Of a DNA stretch of 64,000 bases, positions 34,920 to 44,262 are shown in pieces. The stretch comes from Microcoleus sp. bin38.metabat.b11b12b14.051 (lineage in GTDB: Bacteria > Cyanobacteriota > Cyanobacteriia > Cyanobacteriales > Microcoleaceae). Each line of letters begins with the position of its first letter. The stretch's first letter is position 1. The translations under genes were made by a program, and so were the position numbers. The DNA is taken from the NCBI RefSeq assembly GCF_013299165.1, contig NZ_JAAFKD010000021.1, positions 1 through 64,000 on the forward strand, written 5' to 3'. The notes below the pieces were generated by a model. The model saw nothing but the letters and a program-made list of their open reading frames with translations. It was not told where the DNA came from and made no database searches.

Positions 34920-36404
34920 ATGAATCTTGAAATCATTAAGGGTATTCAATTACCGGCTTGTGATGTTGAACTGCTCACATTAGGCAGGCTAATTGCTGTG
35001 CCATTCAGGCAGCATATCAGAGAAGGTGAGGTAGTCTGGCTCTATCCCAGCCAACACCTTCCTGATGATCTTAGGCTCGATCAATACTATCAGCCTCAAT
35101 ATTTGAGGAAGGCTGAAAGTGCATTTGCTGAAATTCAAACATATCCTATCCAGGTCAAAGCATGGGCGCGTTGTGAATATCATTGGCGGATTAATTCACA
35201 GCAAAAGTACCTTCTAGATCGAATTGCAAACTCAACGGTTTGGAACTTGGAAGCTTTAGAACATATTTTTGAACAATACCAAGTTCTCAAGCTATTGATT
35301 TTACGAGTTTATCGCCTGTCTCATCCTTGCTTAGTCAATGTAAAAACAGACTCAGGAGCCTTCTATCGGCCACAGTTTGAGGATGTGATGGCAATGAACA
35401 GCGAGAGTGATACTCCGGTGATTTCTGAAGCTAGTTTTTATAAGCGTAAAGCTCTCTTGGTGGCTGGAGAGGTCTATCCTTATAAAAATTTAGAAGCTTT
35501 GCAGTTGCAAGTTGACCAAATTTGTAGTAGCAATTTAGCTGCTAATCAGCTCAACCATGAACTCAAAATGTTTCTCGGTTGGTCAGAAAAATCACCAACA
35601 ACACAATCATACCCCGATTTAGGTTGGATCGAAACAATTTCACAAATCGGCAACTCTAGCGACGGTAATGGCTTTGAAAAATTAGTCCGCAAAAGTCTGA
35701 TCGAGCTAGGTTTCGGAAATTCTAACCACAAACCAGAAGCCAGTCTCGATCCAGAATCAACCGGAGGCGCTGGCGGATTAGATTTCTACTGTGAAACTCC
35801 CTATCAAGTAGTGGGAGAATGCAAAGCTACCAAAAGTGAAACTGTCGCTGATGGAACGCCAGCCCAACTTATCAAGTTAGGACACAAGCACCTTCAGGAA
35901 CAATACAACTCCTGTATTAAGATAATTATGGCCGCTGGTGAGTTAAACAGACACGCTAACAAAACTGCGATCGGAAACCAGATGAATGTCCTGCGCCCTG
36001 AAACATTGCAAAAACTTGTTGAATTAAAAGCTAAATATCCAGGTTCGATTAATTTATTAGACTTAAAACATTGTTTGCAGAAAGAGCCGTTTGGTGCAGA
36101 GGCTGATGTTAAAGTGAATCGTTATCTTGAGCGAGTTTGGGAAAATCTTAAAGTGCGATCGCACTTAGTGCAACTTGTGAAAGATTATTTGGAAAAAACC
36201 CAATCTCAAAATGTGGGATTTAGCGAACTCTACGGCGTTTATGCCTACTCAAATCCGCCTCAACCTTTGTTAAGTCGAAAACAATTGCATGAAGTTACAG
36301 TCGAACTTGCTTCACCGCTGACGGGTTATTTAGGGCGAGAAAAGGGAAGTGATGCGGAGGGCGATCGCTTTTATTTCCTGCGCGATTTGCCGATCGATGA
36401 TTGA
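34920..36404 (+). CDS. DUF1802-like domain fused to a PD-(D/E)XK nuclease, third gene of putative defence operon
   Basis: The 494-residue protein has two parts. Residues about 1-150 resemble DUF1802 (EGEVVWLYPSQHLPDD, IQVKAWARCEYHWRI, LKLLILRVYRLSHP), a match from memory. Residues about 245-380 show a restriction-endonuclease-type core: GFEKLVRKSLIELGF (Glu253), GGLDFYCETPYQVVGECKA with Asp288, Glu300 and Lys302, then PAQLIKLGHKHL. This fits the E...D...ExK pattern of PD-(D/E)XK DNA nucleases. The C-terminal ~110 residues are a further helical domain. The gene follows the ATPase by one base, which indicates coupling. Likely role: DNA-cleaving effector of the system. Confidence 0.82.
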   Translation: MNLEIIKGIQLPACDVELLTLGRLIAVPFRQHIREGEVVWLYPSQHLPDDLRLDQYYQPQYLRKAESAFAEIQTYPIQVKAWARCEYHWRINSQQKYLLDRIANSTVWNLEALEHIFEQYQVLKLLILRVYRLSHPCLVNVKTDSGAFYRPQFEDVMAMNSESDTPVISEASFYKRKALLVAGEVYPYKNLEALQLQVDQICSSNLAANQLNHELKMFLGWSEKSPTTQSYPDLGWIETISQIGNSSDGNGFEKLVRKSLIELGFGNSNHKPEASLDPESTGGAGGLDFYCETPYQVVGECKATKSETVADGTPAQLIKLGHKHLQEQYNSCIKIIMAAGELNRHANKTAIGNQMNVLRPETLQKLVELKAKYPGSINLLDLKHCLQKEPFGAEADVKVNRYLERVWENLKVRSHLVQLVKDYLEKTQSQNVGFSELYGVYAYSNPPQPLLSRKQLHEVTVELASPLTGYLGREKGSDAEGDRFYFLRDLPIDD

Positions 36405-36463
36405 GATGCGTCAAGGGCGATTCCCTAGGGGATAGCTTCGCCCCGCGTACTTCATCTAATCTC

Positions 36464-37213
36464 CTAGACAGAATCAGGATCTACACCCAACTCTCGCAAC
36501 CTCGCCGCCAATCTTTCAGCGCGTTGACGTTCCGTTGCAGCTTGCTGTCCAAGTTCCTGCAATCGAGCTTGTTCTTCCTTAATCAACCCTTCCACCAATG
36601 GCGGACATAATATTTCACTCACTGATAATCTCAGATTGGGAAATACTACAGATACCATTTCCTCACCAGGCAAGTAATCTACCTGTGCATAACTCTCTTC
36701 ACCTTCTGGAAATGCCGCAACTCGTACTCGCTGTCTGTTTTGCGCCGGGTCAACAATCACATATTCCGGCACGTTAGCTAGTTCGTACTCTACTCGTTTA
36801 GTTATATAATCTGCCCGCCGATCTTGACTGACAACTTCTATTACTAATAACGGTGTTTCATCAAAGTCAAGGATGCCGGAACCGGGTCTGGCTAAAGCTT
36901 GTTGCCACAAACTTTCTGTGCAGACGACGACATCAGGAATTCGGGATGTCGCATCTTCTGTTCTGACTCCTACAGAAGTTTTTACTACTACATCTAGATT
37001 GTGTTCAGCTAGATAACGCTGTAATTTATAAACCCAAAATTCGCAGATGCTTGTATGTAATGCGCTAGCCGTTGCCATTGGTATTAATTTGCCTTTGTAC
37101 AATTCATATTTTACGTCGTCCTTGCTCTGATAAACTTTGTATTCTTCAAAGGTCAATGTGGGCGAAGTATCGAGCTGTTTTTCTTCGATTGCTGGCACAA
37201 CAGATTGAGACAT
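36464..37213 (-). CDS. Uma2 family (DUF820) putative endonuclease
   Basis: The 249-residue protein has the Uma2 fold signature: TFEEYKVY, YELYKGKLIPM, RIPDVVVC (metal Asp) and LLVIEVVSQDRRADYITKRVEYE (Glu and nearby basic residues), the PD-(D/E)XK core of this family. A C-terminal coiled coil (EEQARLQELGQQAATERQRAERLAARLRELGV) is common in these proteins. Uma2 proteins occur in large families in cyanobacteria and their role is uncertain. It is convergent with the putative defence operon, 60 bases from the nuclease gene, but is probably independent. Confidence 0.9.
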   Translation of the reverse strand: MSQSVVPAIEEKQLDTSPTLTFEEYKVYQSKDDVKYELYKGKLIPMATASALHTSICEFWVYKLQRYLAEHNLDVVVKTSVGVRTEDATSRIPDVVVCTESLWQQALARPGSGILDFDETPLLVIEVVSQDRRADYITKRVEYELANVPEYVIVDPAQNRQRVRVAAFPEGEESYAQVDYLPGEEMVSVVFPNLRLSVSEILCPPLVEGLIKEEQARLQELGQQAATERQRAERLAARLRELGVDPDSV

Positions 37214-37391
37214 ATTTTTTTACCTATCTCGATAGTTTGCTATTCTACTCAACTCTAATCTTAACACTCAAGGTATTGGTTCAGAAAATGCCGATCGCCC
37301 TCAGCGAGATTATTTTCCCAAAACAATATCATTTATAAAAAAATTTTACTGCCAAACAAGAGTTGGGTGTATTTCGTCAATCCCATGTGTA

Positions 37392-37450
37392 AGGTGCGTC
37401 GCTATAATATTGTCAGTTTAATCCCAGAGATTTTTCGAGCGACGCACCCT
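37392..37450. repeat. Inverted repeat AGGTGCGTCGCT / AGCGACGCACC
   Basis: A 12-bp near-perfect stem with a 35-base spacer in a 288-base gap between divergent and convergent neighbours. Similar GGTGCGT/ACGCACC palindromes lie at about 12100-12165 and 51711-51772. The gap contains no gene. Confidence 0.75.
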
Positions 37451-37501
37451 ACGAATTCTGTGGCATCTGTTTTGAAAAATGCTATAAATATTTGGTTGGG
37501 T

Positions 37502-40500
37502 TCACCATTTGGGCGAGATCCTCAACAAGGCCGTAGCAGCCTCGCTGTCGAGAGGTCTAGAGAAAAAGTACCCCTGACCGTACTCGCAGCCGATCGCCCG
37601 CATTTGAGCCAATTGCACGGCGGTTTCGACACCTTCTGCGACTACCTCCATCCCCAAACTGCGCGCCAGCATGACGATCGCCCGCACGATTTCCAAATTT
37701 TCTCCCGCTGCTCCGATGCGACTGACAAAAGAGCGATCGACTTTCAAAATGTTAATTGGGAATTTGTGCAAATAACTCAGAGACGAATAACCTGTACCAA
37801 AATCATCAATACACAGCTCAATTCCCAACTCTCTCAACTGCGAAAGCATCGCCGCCGCGGCTTCGCCATCTTCCATCACCACACTTTCGGTAATCTCTAA
37901 CTTCAAACAGCGAGCGTCAACACCAGTTTCCTGCAAAACTTGCTTAATTTGCTCGATCGACTCCGGCTCCGAAAACTGCCTCCCGGAAAGATTGACTGCG
38001 ACTGTCAGCCGCGAATTTCCCACTGGTAAATTCAAACTCCGCCACTGAATAATTTGGCGGCAGCTTTCGTTCAAAACCCACAAACCCAAAGGCATAATTA
38101 AGCCTGTTTCTTCCGCCATCGCAATAAATTCCATCGGCGAAACTAAACCGCGTTCTGGGTGCAGCCAGCGCACCAGCGCTTCAAATCCGATAACCGAGCC
38201 GCTTTTCAAACAAACTATCGGCTGATAATAAACAGTAAAAGGACATTCCAATGTAGGAGGAGCAAATTGTGATTTCGGACGCTCCAGCTTCCAGTCTATT
38301 TCGCAGAATGGGGAGTTTTCGCCCGCCACCCCGCCTGCAAAATCCACGATCGAATATGTCAAATTCAGTTCTTCAATCGACTGCCGCAAATCGTTTTCCA
38401 AGTTCATCAAAGCCACAGCCCGAGTGTGCATCGAACTTGTAAACACTTCGTAACGAGCTTTACCGAGAGCTTTTGCTCGATACATTGCAATATCAGCATC
38501 GCGCAAAATATCTCCCGGCCACTGATATTTGTCAGTGCTCAAAGCAATGCCGATGCTAGCAGTAATTAAAACTTTATGACCTTCTAAATAAAGCGGTCGT
38601 TCGATCGCCTTCAGAATTTGCTTGGCTTGGGCGATCGCCTCATCAACACCTTGAATTTCTTCCAACAAAATCACAAACTCATCTCCGCCCAGACGCGCCG
38701 TCGTATCCCCCGGGCGCAAACAAGTCAAGAGACGGCGAGCGATCGCCACCAACAGCCGATCGCCCGTGCGGTGTCCCTGGCTGTCATTAATCACCTTAAA
38801 CCTGTCCAAATCGAGAAACAGCACCGCAAATTGATAGCTCTGATGCCGTTGGACGCGCGCAAAAGCTTGGCCTAACCTGTCAGTCAACAAAGCCCGATTC
38901 GGCAATTCCGTCAGCGCGTCGTGCAAAGCATCGTGCAACAATTGGTCTTCCGCCACCTTGCGCTCAGTCACGTCGTGACAGTTGACAACAATTCCCCGCA
39001 CCGAAGGTTCTGAGAGCAAATTAGTCGCCACTGCTTCCAACACGCACCAGAAACCGTCCTTGTGCCGCACTCGGTATTCCGCCAATCCCAGCCCAACTCT
39101 CGGCATTTGGATAACACCGTTGAAAACTTGCTCCACCATCGGCAATTCATCGGGGTGAATCCAGTCAAATACAGAGCGGCCGAGCACTTCCCCCGTCGGG
39201 TAGCCTAAAATCCGCTCCAAGGAAGGAGATACATAGCGGCAAAAGCCTTTCTCGTCGAGAATTACAATAATGTCTCTAGCATTTTCAATCAGCGAGCGAA
39301 AACGCTTTTCGCTTTGGCGCAGTTCTTGTTCTGTGCGCTTGCGATCGGTAATGTCGGTATTCATGTAAATCTGACCGACTATTTTCCCCGTGCTATCTTT
39401 AATCGCATCGGCGCGCAGCAGCACTTGCAAAATCTGGCCGCTTTTGGTGCGGTTGGTAATTTCACCACACCAAGAATAACCGCGGGCGATCGTATCGAGC
39501 ACCTCCCTGGCGACTGCGGGGTCAGCAACAACAGCCAGTATACCTCCAGCGAGTTTAAATTCCTCTGCGGTTTCCCACTCAAATAGCTGAGAAAACGCTG
39601 GATTTTGATAGATGTGAGTGCCGTTGGCATCGCTAATGCCGATCGCGTCGCTCGAACTTTCCACCGCCTTGCGAGTCAGCACCAGAGCTTCTTCTGCCCG
39701 TTTGCGCTCGGTAATGTCAATCCCTACCAGACAAGCGGCGTTACCCCGATCGTACTTTTGAGCCACAATCAAATAGTGTCCCGCCGACTGTCCGCCGTCA
39801 GTTTTCACCTTAGCGCTGAGTTCTTTAACCGTTTCTGTAGCGTCGCCGGCAAAAAACTCCACCACAAAAGAGTAAAAATCCGAGCTCGCGCCCAGAAAAC
39901 CGATATCTTGACCGACAAAGGCCGACGGCGACAAACCGTGAAGTTTGGCTAAGTGGCGGTTGACACCCAAATAGCGCAAATCCGAGCTAATCCAAGATAC
40001 TATGCCCGGAACTGCTTCCAAAATCGTTTGCAGTTGGTCGTTAGCTTGCTGCAAAGCTTCCTGCACTTCGATGCGTTCGGATAAATCCGACTGAGTTCCG
40101 ACGAAGTGAGTCAAATTACCGCTGTCGTCTCGCAGGGGAGATAGCGACAATTTGTTCCAAAAAGGAGTACCATCTTTGCGGTAATTTTTGATGGTCACCT
40201 GCAATGCTAGACCTTCGCGCAAGGCGTCGCGGATTTTAGCTACCGTAGCGCGATCCGTATCGGGGCCTTGCAAAAATCGGCAGTTGCGGCCCAAGATTTC
40301 ACGGGCGCAGTACCCTGTAATCCGTTCAAAGGCCGGATTGCAATAAATTATGGGACAGTCGGGTGCGCTGGCGTCAGCAATGACAATACCGCTAGTAGTA
40401 GCAGCCAAAGCTCGATCGCGCAGCCACAGTGCTTCTGAGGCCGTATGGCCGCCGATACCCCCCACTTCACCTAAATTAGAAATTGACTGGTTATCCCGAT

Positions 40501-40507
40501 TTCCCAT
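37502..40507 (-). CDS. LOV-PAS-GGDEF-EAL c-di-GMP signalling protein
   Basis: From the ATG at 40507 (15 bases inside the longest frame) the protein is 1001 residues. The first PAS domain is a LOV blue-light domain with the flavin-binding motif GRNCRFLQGP (photoactive Cys76). Three further PAS/PAC units follow to about residue 540. The diguanylate cyclase domain has an intact RLGGDEFVILLEE (about 605-613), and the phosphodiesterase domain has intact FEALVRWLHPE (about 774-784), LEITESVV and DDFGTGYSSLSYLHKFPINILKVDRSFV. It could therefore make or degrade c-di-GMP in response to blue light and other signals, which in cyanobacteria controls motility and biofilm formation. No membrane segment is seen, so it is cytosolic. 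Confidence 0.92.
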   Translation of the reverse strand: MGNRDNQSISNLGEVGGIGGHTASEALWLRDRALAATTSGIVIADASAPDCPIIYCNPAFERITGYCAREILGRNCRFLQGPDTDRATVAKIRDALREGLALQVTIKNYRKDGTPFWNKLSLSPLRDDSGNLTHFVGTQSDLSERIEVQEALQQANDQLQTILEAVPGIVSWISSDLRYLGVNRHLAKLHGLSPSAFVGQDIGFLGASSDFYSFVVEFFAGDATETVKELSAKVKTDGGQSAGHYLIVAQKYDRGNAACLVGIDITERKRAEEALVLTRKAVESSSDAIGISDANGTHIYQNPAFSQLFEWETAEEFKLAGGILAVVADPAVAREVLDTIARGYSWCGEITNRTKSGQILQVLLRADAIKDSTGKIVGQIYMNTDITDRKRTEQELRQSEKRFRSLIENARDIIVILDEKGFCRYVSPSLERILGYPTGEVLGRSVFDWIHPDELPMVEQVFNGVIQMPRVGLGLAEYRVRHKDGFWCVLEAVATNLLSEPSVRGIVVNCHDVTERKVAEDQLLHDALHDALTELPNRALLTDRLGQAFARVQRHQSYQFAVLFLDLDRFKVINDSQGHRTGDRLLVAIARRLLTCLRPGDTTARLGGDEFVILLEEIQGVDEAIAQAKQILKAIERPLYLEGHKVLITASIGIALSTDKYQWPGDILRDADIAMYRAKALGKARYEVFTSSMHTRAVALMNLENDLRQSIEELNLTYSIVDFAGGVAGENSPFCEIDWKLERPKSQFAPPTLECPFTVYYQPIVCLKSGSVIGFEALVRWLHPERGLVSPMEFIAMAEETGLIMPLGLWVLNESCRQIIQWRSLNLPVGNSRLTVAVNLSGRQFSEPESIEQIKQVLQETGVDARCLKLEITESVVMEDGEAAAAMLSQLRELGIELCIDDFGTGYSSLSYLHKFPINILKVDRSFVSRIGAAGENLEIVRAIVMLARSLGMEVVAEGVETAVQLAQMRAIGCEYGQGYFFSRPLDSEAATALLRISPKW

Positions 40508-40777
40508 CAGCCAAACTTTCAAGCAAACCTTTGCAATTTCCGAGTTGTTTCTTACTTTAACGTTTTTCAGGACTTGCGAACGTACATTGTATCTTGACCT
40601 GTAACTAAGCCGGATTTCGCCTTAGTTGTTAGTCGTATTTTCTACCCTTGCTCCCGGGGCATTTACAAACAGCGCATCTTAACTGTCGCAGTGAAAAACC
40701 CTCTCGCCCTATCACCCTCTCGCCCTCTCGCCCTGTTCCCGAATCCTCGCGCTCCGTCAATCAAGATGCACAGCAGC

Positions 40778-41611
40778 TTATTTACCAGGAGTCGCAGCTT
40801 GACCCGCAGGAGGCGTAATATTAATCAACGGTAGAGCCCCATTGCCGCCCATTACTGTCGGAAACTGACCGTTCCATTTTTTAATTGCTTGCTGCTGCAA
40901 AAGTTCGGGAGTTAAAGTTTGCCGCTGCAACCGCCCAGGTTCTGCTTGTCCCTTAGCCCGATTAACTTCGGCTTGAGCATCTTGGGTGGCTTTTTTGACT
41001 GTAAATTCTGCTTGTTTGGCTTCTTGTTCTGCTATCTGTTTGGCTTCGATGGCTTTACTAAATTCTGGAGAAAACCCAAAGTTCACCAAGGATACATCTC
41101 GGACTATCACCCCGTAAGGTGCCAAGCGATTTTTGAGAGAGTTATCAATTTCTGTTTTGAGTTGTGTGCGTTGAGTAATAATTTCTTCTGCTGTTTTTTT
41201 TGAAGTTGCTGCTTTGAGGACTTCGGAAATTGCCGGACTGAGAATGCTATTAACAATTTCTTCTTCGTCTCCTACTTGCTGGAAGACTTGCTTGACTTTG
41301 GCGGGGTCTATGTTCCAGTTAATTGCCAAGTCTGTACTAACTTTTTGCAAGTCTTTGGATGCTGCATCTGCTTTGAGGTCTGTTTTTTGCACCCGAACGG
41401 TCAGGGTTTTGACAGAAGTGACGATCGGCAGTATCGGGTGGATGCCTTCATCTAAAATCGCGTTATCAACTTTGCCGAAGCGCATCATCACGCCGCGCTT
41501 CCCGGCGCCGACTATGGCAAAAGGTTTTAAAATTAAGGCGGCGATGATGAAGACGATGCCGCCGACGGTATAAAGAGCGAGGTTGTAGCGAACACTATTC
41601 TTGGTTTTCAT
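40778..41611 (-). CDS. Prohibitin-type SPFH membrane protein
   Basis: The 277-residue protein has an N-terminal membrane helix (YNLALYTVGGIVFIIAALIL) and an SPFH/prohibitin domain (AIVGAGKRGVMMRFGKV, EGIHPILPIV, TVRVQKTDLKADAASKDLQKVSTDLAINW). A coiled-coil region follows (AIEAKQIAEQEAKQAEFTVKKATQDAQAEVNRAKGQAE) and a C-terminal LTPELLQQQAIKKWNGQFP motif typical of cyanobacterial prohibitins. Such proteins form large ring assemblies at the membrane and may stabilise photosynthetic complexes or proteases. Operon context is not evident. Confidence 0.93.
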   Translation of the reverse strand: MKTKNSVRYNLALYTVGGIVFIIAALILKPFAIVGAGKRGVMMRFGKVDNAILDEGIHPILPIVTSVKTLTVRVQKTDLKADAASKDLQKVSTDLAINWNIDPAKVKQVFQQVGDEEEIVNSILSPAISEVLKAATSKKTAEEIITQRTQLKTEIDNSLKNRLAPYGVIVRDVSLVNFGFSPEFSKAIEAKQIAEQEAKQAEFTVKKATQDAQAEVNRAKGQAEPGRLQRQTLTPELLQQQAIKKWNGQFPTVMGGNGALPLINITPPAGQAATPGK

Positions 41612-41880
41612 ATGTTAATTCAGCTATTTTATGTTACGGAATGTGAGTTTTTCTTGCAGTCTTATCCAAGATGATAGCTTGATGTTAATGGTGCAACAAT
41701 TCATAAATTCATTGATTGTTTTCAGAAAAGTCATATACTTTGATGGTACCAGAGCCTCTGAACTGTAAAAAGTCTACAATTCCAGTTAGACCGCAACAGT
41801 ATCTGTAAGATGCGGATACATCGACAATCTCTAAATGCGATCGAAAATCTAATAGCGACGCACCTTAGGATCGCAAATTA

Positions 41881-41957
41881 AATAACTTACAATTTTAATT
41901 GTCATTGTGGGGTGGGCGCCAGAGCCCGCCCACCCCACAAACTTGTGCAAGTTATTA
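41881..41957. repeat. Nested palindrome
   Basis: Outer arms AATAACTT/AAGTTATT enclose a perfect 13-bp stem TTGTGGGGTGGGC/GCCCACCCCACAA. The structure looks like a small non-autonomous palindromic element. Confidence 0.75.
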
Positions 41958-42126
41958 AATTTTCATTCCTTACACATTGAAGCAATCAAACAAACCCAAT
42001 AATTGTTCTATAGCAACATTTTTTATAAACCGTATTAATTACCGAACTGCTTTTCCTTCTTCCTTCTTTTGATCCGCTCGCGCAGCCGAAGGGCTTCTTC
42101 CTTTTTCCTTCAGTCAACTGAATGCT

Positions 42127-42222
42127 GTCAACTCTTCGACTTCGCGAGCGCGCAAGCTGTCAACTCTTCGACTTCGCGAGCGCGCAAGCTGTCAACTCTT
42201 CGACTTCGCGAGCGCGCAAGCT
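42127..42222. repeat. Three identical 32-bp tandem repeats
   Basis: Copies start at 42127, 42159 and 42191; the core is GTCAACTCTTCGACTTCGCG, then AGCGCGCAAGCT. Confidence 0.9.
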
Positions 42223-42398
42223 GTCAACTGTCAATTCTAGAGCGTGGGTCTCGGCAAGCCTTACTCACGCCTCCCAAGTATAAAAAAAGACTCGTTGCAC
42301 CTGTGGTGAATTTATAGCGACAAACAATAAAAATCCGAGATTAAAAATGCCACAAAATAAGCTAAGGTAAGATGAGAACGGTTCAATAAAGATATCTA

Positions 42399-43052
42399 AT
42401 GTTGCAGCGACACCCTTGGCCGCAGACAATTGAAGAGGCGATCGCCATTCAAGAACAGCTCCGGTCAGAGGTAATTACCGAAAATCAACTGGGGACAGTT
42501 CGGTATATCGCAGGCGTAGATGTCGGCTACGACAGCGCAGACAACGTATCGTTGGCGGCTGTAACAGTTCTGAGCTTTCCCGACTTGCAATTACAGCAGC
42601 AGGCTGTGGTTCGCAGTCCGACAGCTTTTCCTTACCTTCCCGGTTTCCTGTCTTTTCGAGAAGTGCCGGCAGTCCTCGACGCTTTAGAAAAAATCAGTTT
42701 GAGACCAGACTTGATCTTGTGCGACGGTCAAGGACTAGCCCATCCCCGCAGGTTCGGTCTTGCGTGCCACTTGGGAGTTTTGACAGGAATTGCAACGATC
42801 GGAGTTGCCAAAACTAGATTTATCGGAGAACATTCAGAAGTAGGGTTCGAGCGGGGCAGTTGGCAGCCCTTGCTGCACGAGGGATCAACCGTAGGAGCAG
42901 CACTAAGGACGCAAACAGGGATCAAACCGATTTATGTATCGATCGGTCATAAGGTAAACTTGATAACGGCGATCGAGTACGTCCTGCACAGCGCGCCGAG
43001 ATATCGCTTGCCAGAAACAACTCGATCGGCAGATCACCTAACATCAGGATAA
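42399..43052 (+). CDS. nfi: Endonuclease V (deoxyinosine 3'-endonuclease)
   Basis: The 217-residue protein repairs deaminated adenine by nicking DNA one nucleotide past deoxyinosine. The family motifs are clear: RYIAGVDVGYD (metal Asp), FPYLPGFLSFREVP (the YIPG-type wedge, here YLPG), LILCDGQGLAHPRRFGLACHLGVL (metal Asp and His) and GVAKTRFIG. Length is normal for bacterial nfi. The start ATG at 42399 follows an AT-rich leader. Confidence 0.93.
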   Translation: MLQRHPWPQTIEEAIAIQEQLRSEVITENQLGTVRYIAGVDVGYDSADNVSLAAVTVLSFPDLQLQQQAVVRSPTAFPYLPGFLSFREVPAVLDALEKISLRPDLILCDGQGLAHPRRFGLACHLGVLTGIATIGVAKTRFIGEHSEVGFERGSWQPLLHEGSTVGAALRTQTGIKPIYVSIGHKVNLITAIEYVLHSAPRYRLPETTRSADHLTSG

Positions 43053-43315
43053 TTGGCAAGCCCGGAAGACATCAAAAAAATGAAAAGTAAAAAGACAAAA
43101 AAGCATCCCTCTTTAGACTTTGAATTTTTGAGGTGTCACCGTCGAGTCGAAAAATCTTCTGAGTGTATCGCCAATCAGCTTTCGGTTCCATCCTTCCAGC
43201 GAAATAAAGAATGACTGTACCTGAGAAAGAGGTATAAAAGTTGGGGGATTTATAGAATGATTGAAAGACAGCAACCTGCTTAAACATTGGCGGCTCTAAC
43301 GGAGAGTGCCCGGGC

Positions 43316-43335
43316 GTGAACTATTTTTAGTTCAC
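43316..43335. promoter_or_regulatory. Perfect palindrome upstream of the KGG gene
   Basis: GTGAACTA, four T, TAGTTCAC: an 8-bp stem with a 4-base loop, 175 bases before the KGG protein start. It could be a regulator site or a small hairpin. The surrounding space (43053-43508) holds no gene. Confidence 0.35.
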
Positions 43336-43508
43336 ATTTGTAAATTATCAAACATTCAGGCTGCGACTTAAACTAAAAGTTTATACTCGTCAGATGACGT
43401 TTCATAATTTACCGTCTGATATCTCACCACTAACTGGGAGTACCCACGACAGTGGGAGGCGAAGGGGCGATCGAGCTAAAAAATCACAAAACAAACAAGG
43501 AGACAGTC

Positions 43509-43739
43509 ATGGCTGAGAAAAGCAAACGCGGATTCGCTTCTATGGACGCCGAAAAACAGCGCGCAATTGCTAGCAAAGGCGGAAAAGCAGCGCACGAGAA
43601 AGGAACTGCACACGAATTCACCCCTGAAGAAGCCAGAGAAGCTGGTCAAAAAGGTGGCGAAGCTGTCAGCAGAAATCGCGAACACATGGCTCAAATTGGT
43701 CGCGAAGGTGGCCGCAAAAGCCGCAAAAGCGAAGCCTAA
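43509..43739 (+). CDS. KGG-repeat (Con-10/GsiB-like) stress protein
   Basis: From the ATG at 43509, preceded by AAGGAGA, the protein is 76 residues. It is built of short hydrophilic KGG-type repeats (KRGFASMDAEKQRAIASKGGKAAHEKGTAHEFTPEEAREAGQKGGEA, then AQIGREGG), typical of the GsiB/Con-10 stress-induced family, which is disordered and desiccation or general-stress related. An upstream in-frame ATG at 43452 lacks a ribosome-binding site. A second frame covering part of the gene is an overlap artefact. Confidence 0.88.
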   Translation: MAEKSKRGFASMDAEKQRAIASKGGKAAHEKGTAHEFTPEEAREAGQKGGEAVSRNREHMAQIGREGGRKSRKSEA

Positions 43740-44050
43740 GTCTCTTGACGCTTTGGCTGCAACGAAAGATAGCCCGATCGTTGCAGATGGAGACTCAGCA
43801 GTAGCAGGCGATCCGGTTTGAGGAGGTGGGGCGAGCTAAGTGGCGCAATCAGCGAGATAGAGCGCCCCACTTCCCAAAAATGCGATCGCCAGCGCACCCC
43901 TCGCTGCACAACGCCAGAAAACCGCCCAGCAATAAGTTTTGAGCAATTGCTGGCAAAAATCATTAACCAAGCTGCACTCGGTCAATGATACTGCGGGAAA
44001 CAAAAGCTGGAAGCGCGATGGTGCCCCTCAACAACAAGCGAACCCGAGCT
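43740..44050 (+). other. Structured intergenic region, possible non-coding RNA
   Basis: The 310 bases between the KGG gene stop and the terminator at 44051-44078 hold no gene but contain a strong 8-bp stem GTGGGGCG (43826-43833) paired with CGCCCCAC (43863-43870). They end in a classic terminator, so a small RNA or a long 3' UTR is possible. I do not recognise a known RNA family. Confidence 0.3.
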
Positions 44051-44078
44051 AAAAAAGCCCCTATTTCGGGGCTTTTTT
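44051..44078 (+). terminator. Rho-independent terminator
   Basis: AAAAAAGCCCC pairs with GGGGCTTTTT around TATTTC and ends in a T run. Confidence 0.88.
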
Positions 44079-44262
44079 GTTGGGATGCTGCAAATATTTT
44101 CTCCTACAAATAACATTAGACTGGGATGGCGACAATAATTAGCAGGGACTCCGAAAGCGCCCATCCACAATTTTTGGTTGTGGGAGGTCGATCGTAGCAG
44201 CCTGGGAAATTTGATTAAAAGGACTCATACCAATTTTATAAAGATTTGCTAGAGATGAACTC

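Larger units (their letters stand above)
41612..42398. other. Long intergenic region with repeats, no gene
   Basis: About 790 bases between the SPFH and endonuclease V genes. It contains a nested palindrome at 41881-41957 and three 32-bp tandem copies at 42127-42222. The remainder is AT-rich with no coding pattern; frames over the tandem copies are repeat artefacts. Confidence 0.65.

Noticed and set aside
36464..37213. Uma2 gene as part of the wHTH-ATPase-nuclease operon
   Set aside because: It is on the opposite strand and belongs to a large independent cyanobacterial family, so I treat it as a neighbour only.
37367..37900. Plus-strand frame at the 3' end of the LOV-GGDEF-EAL gene
   Set aside because: It overlaps the EAL domain coding sequence and a dispersed repeat, with no motif or ribosome-binding site.
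43567..43821. Open frame overlapping the KGG gene in another frame
   Set aside because: No start context or family match; it arises from biased repeats of the KGG gene.
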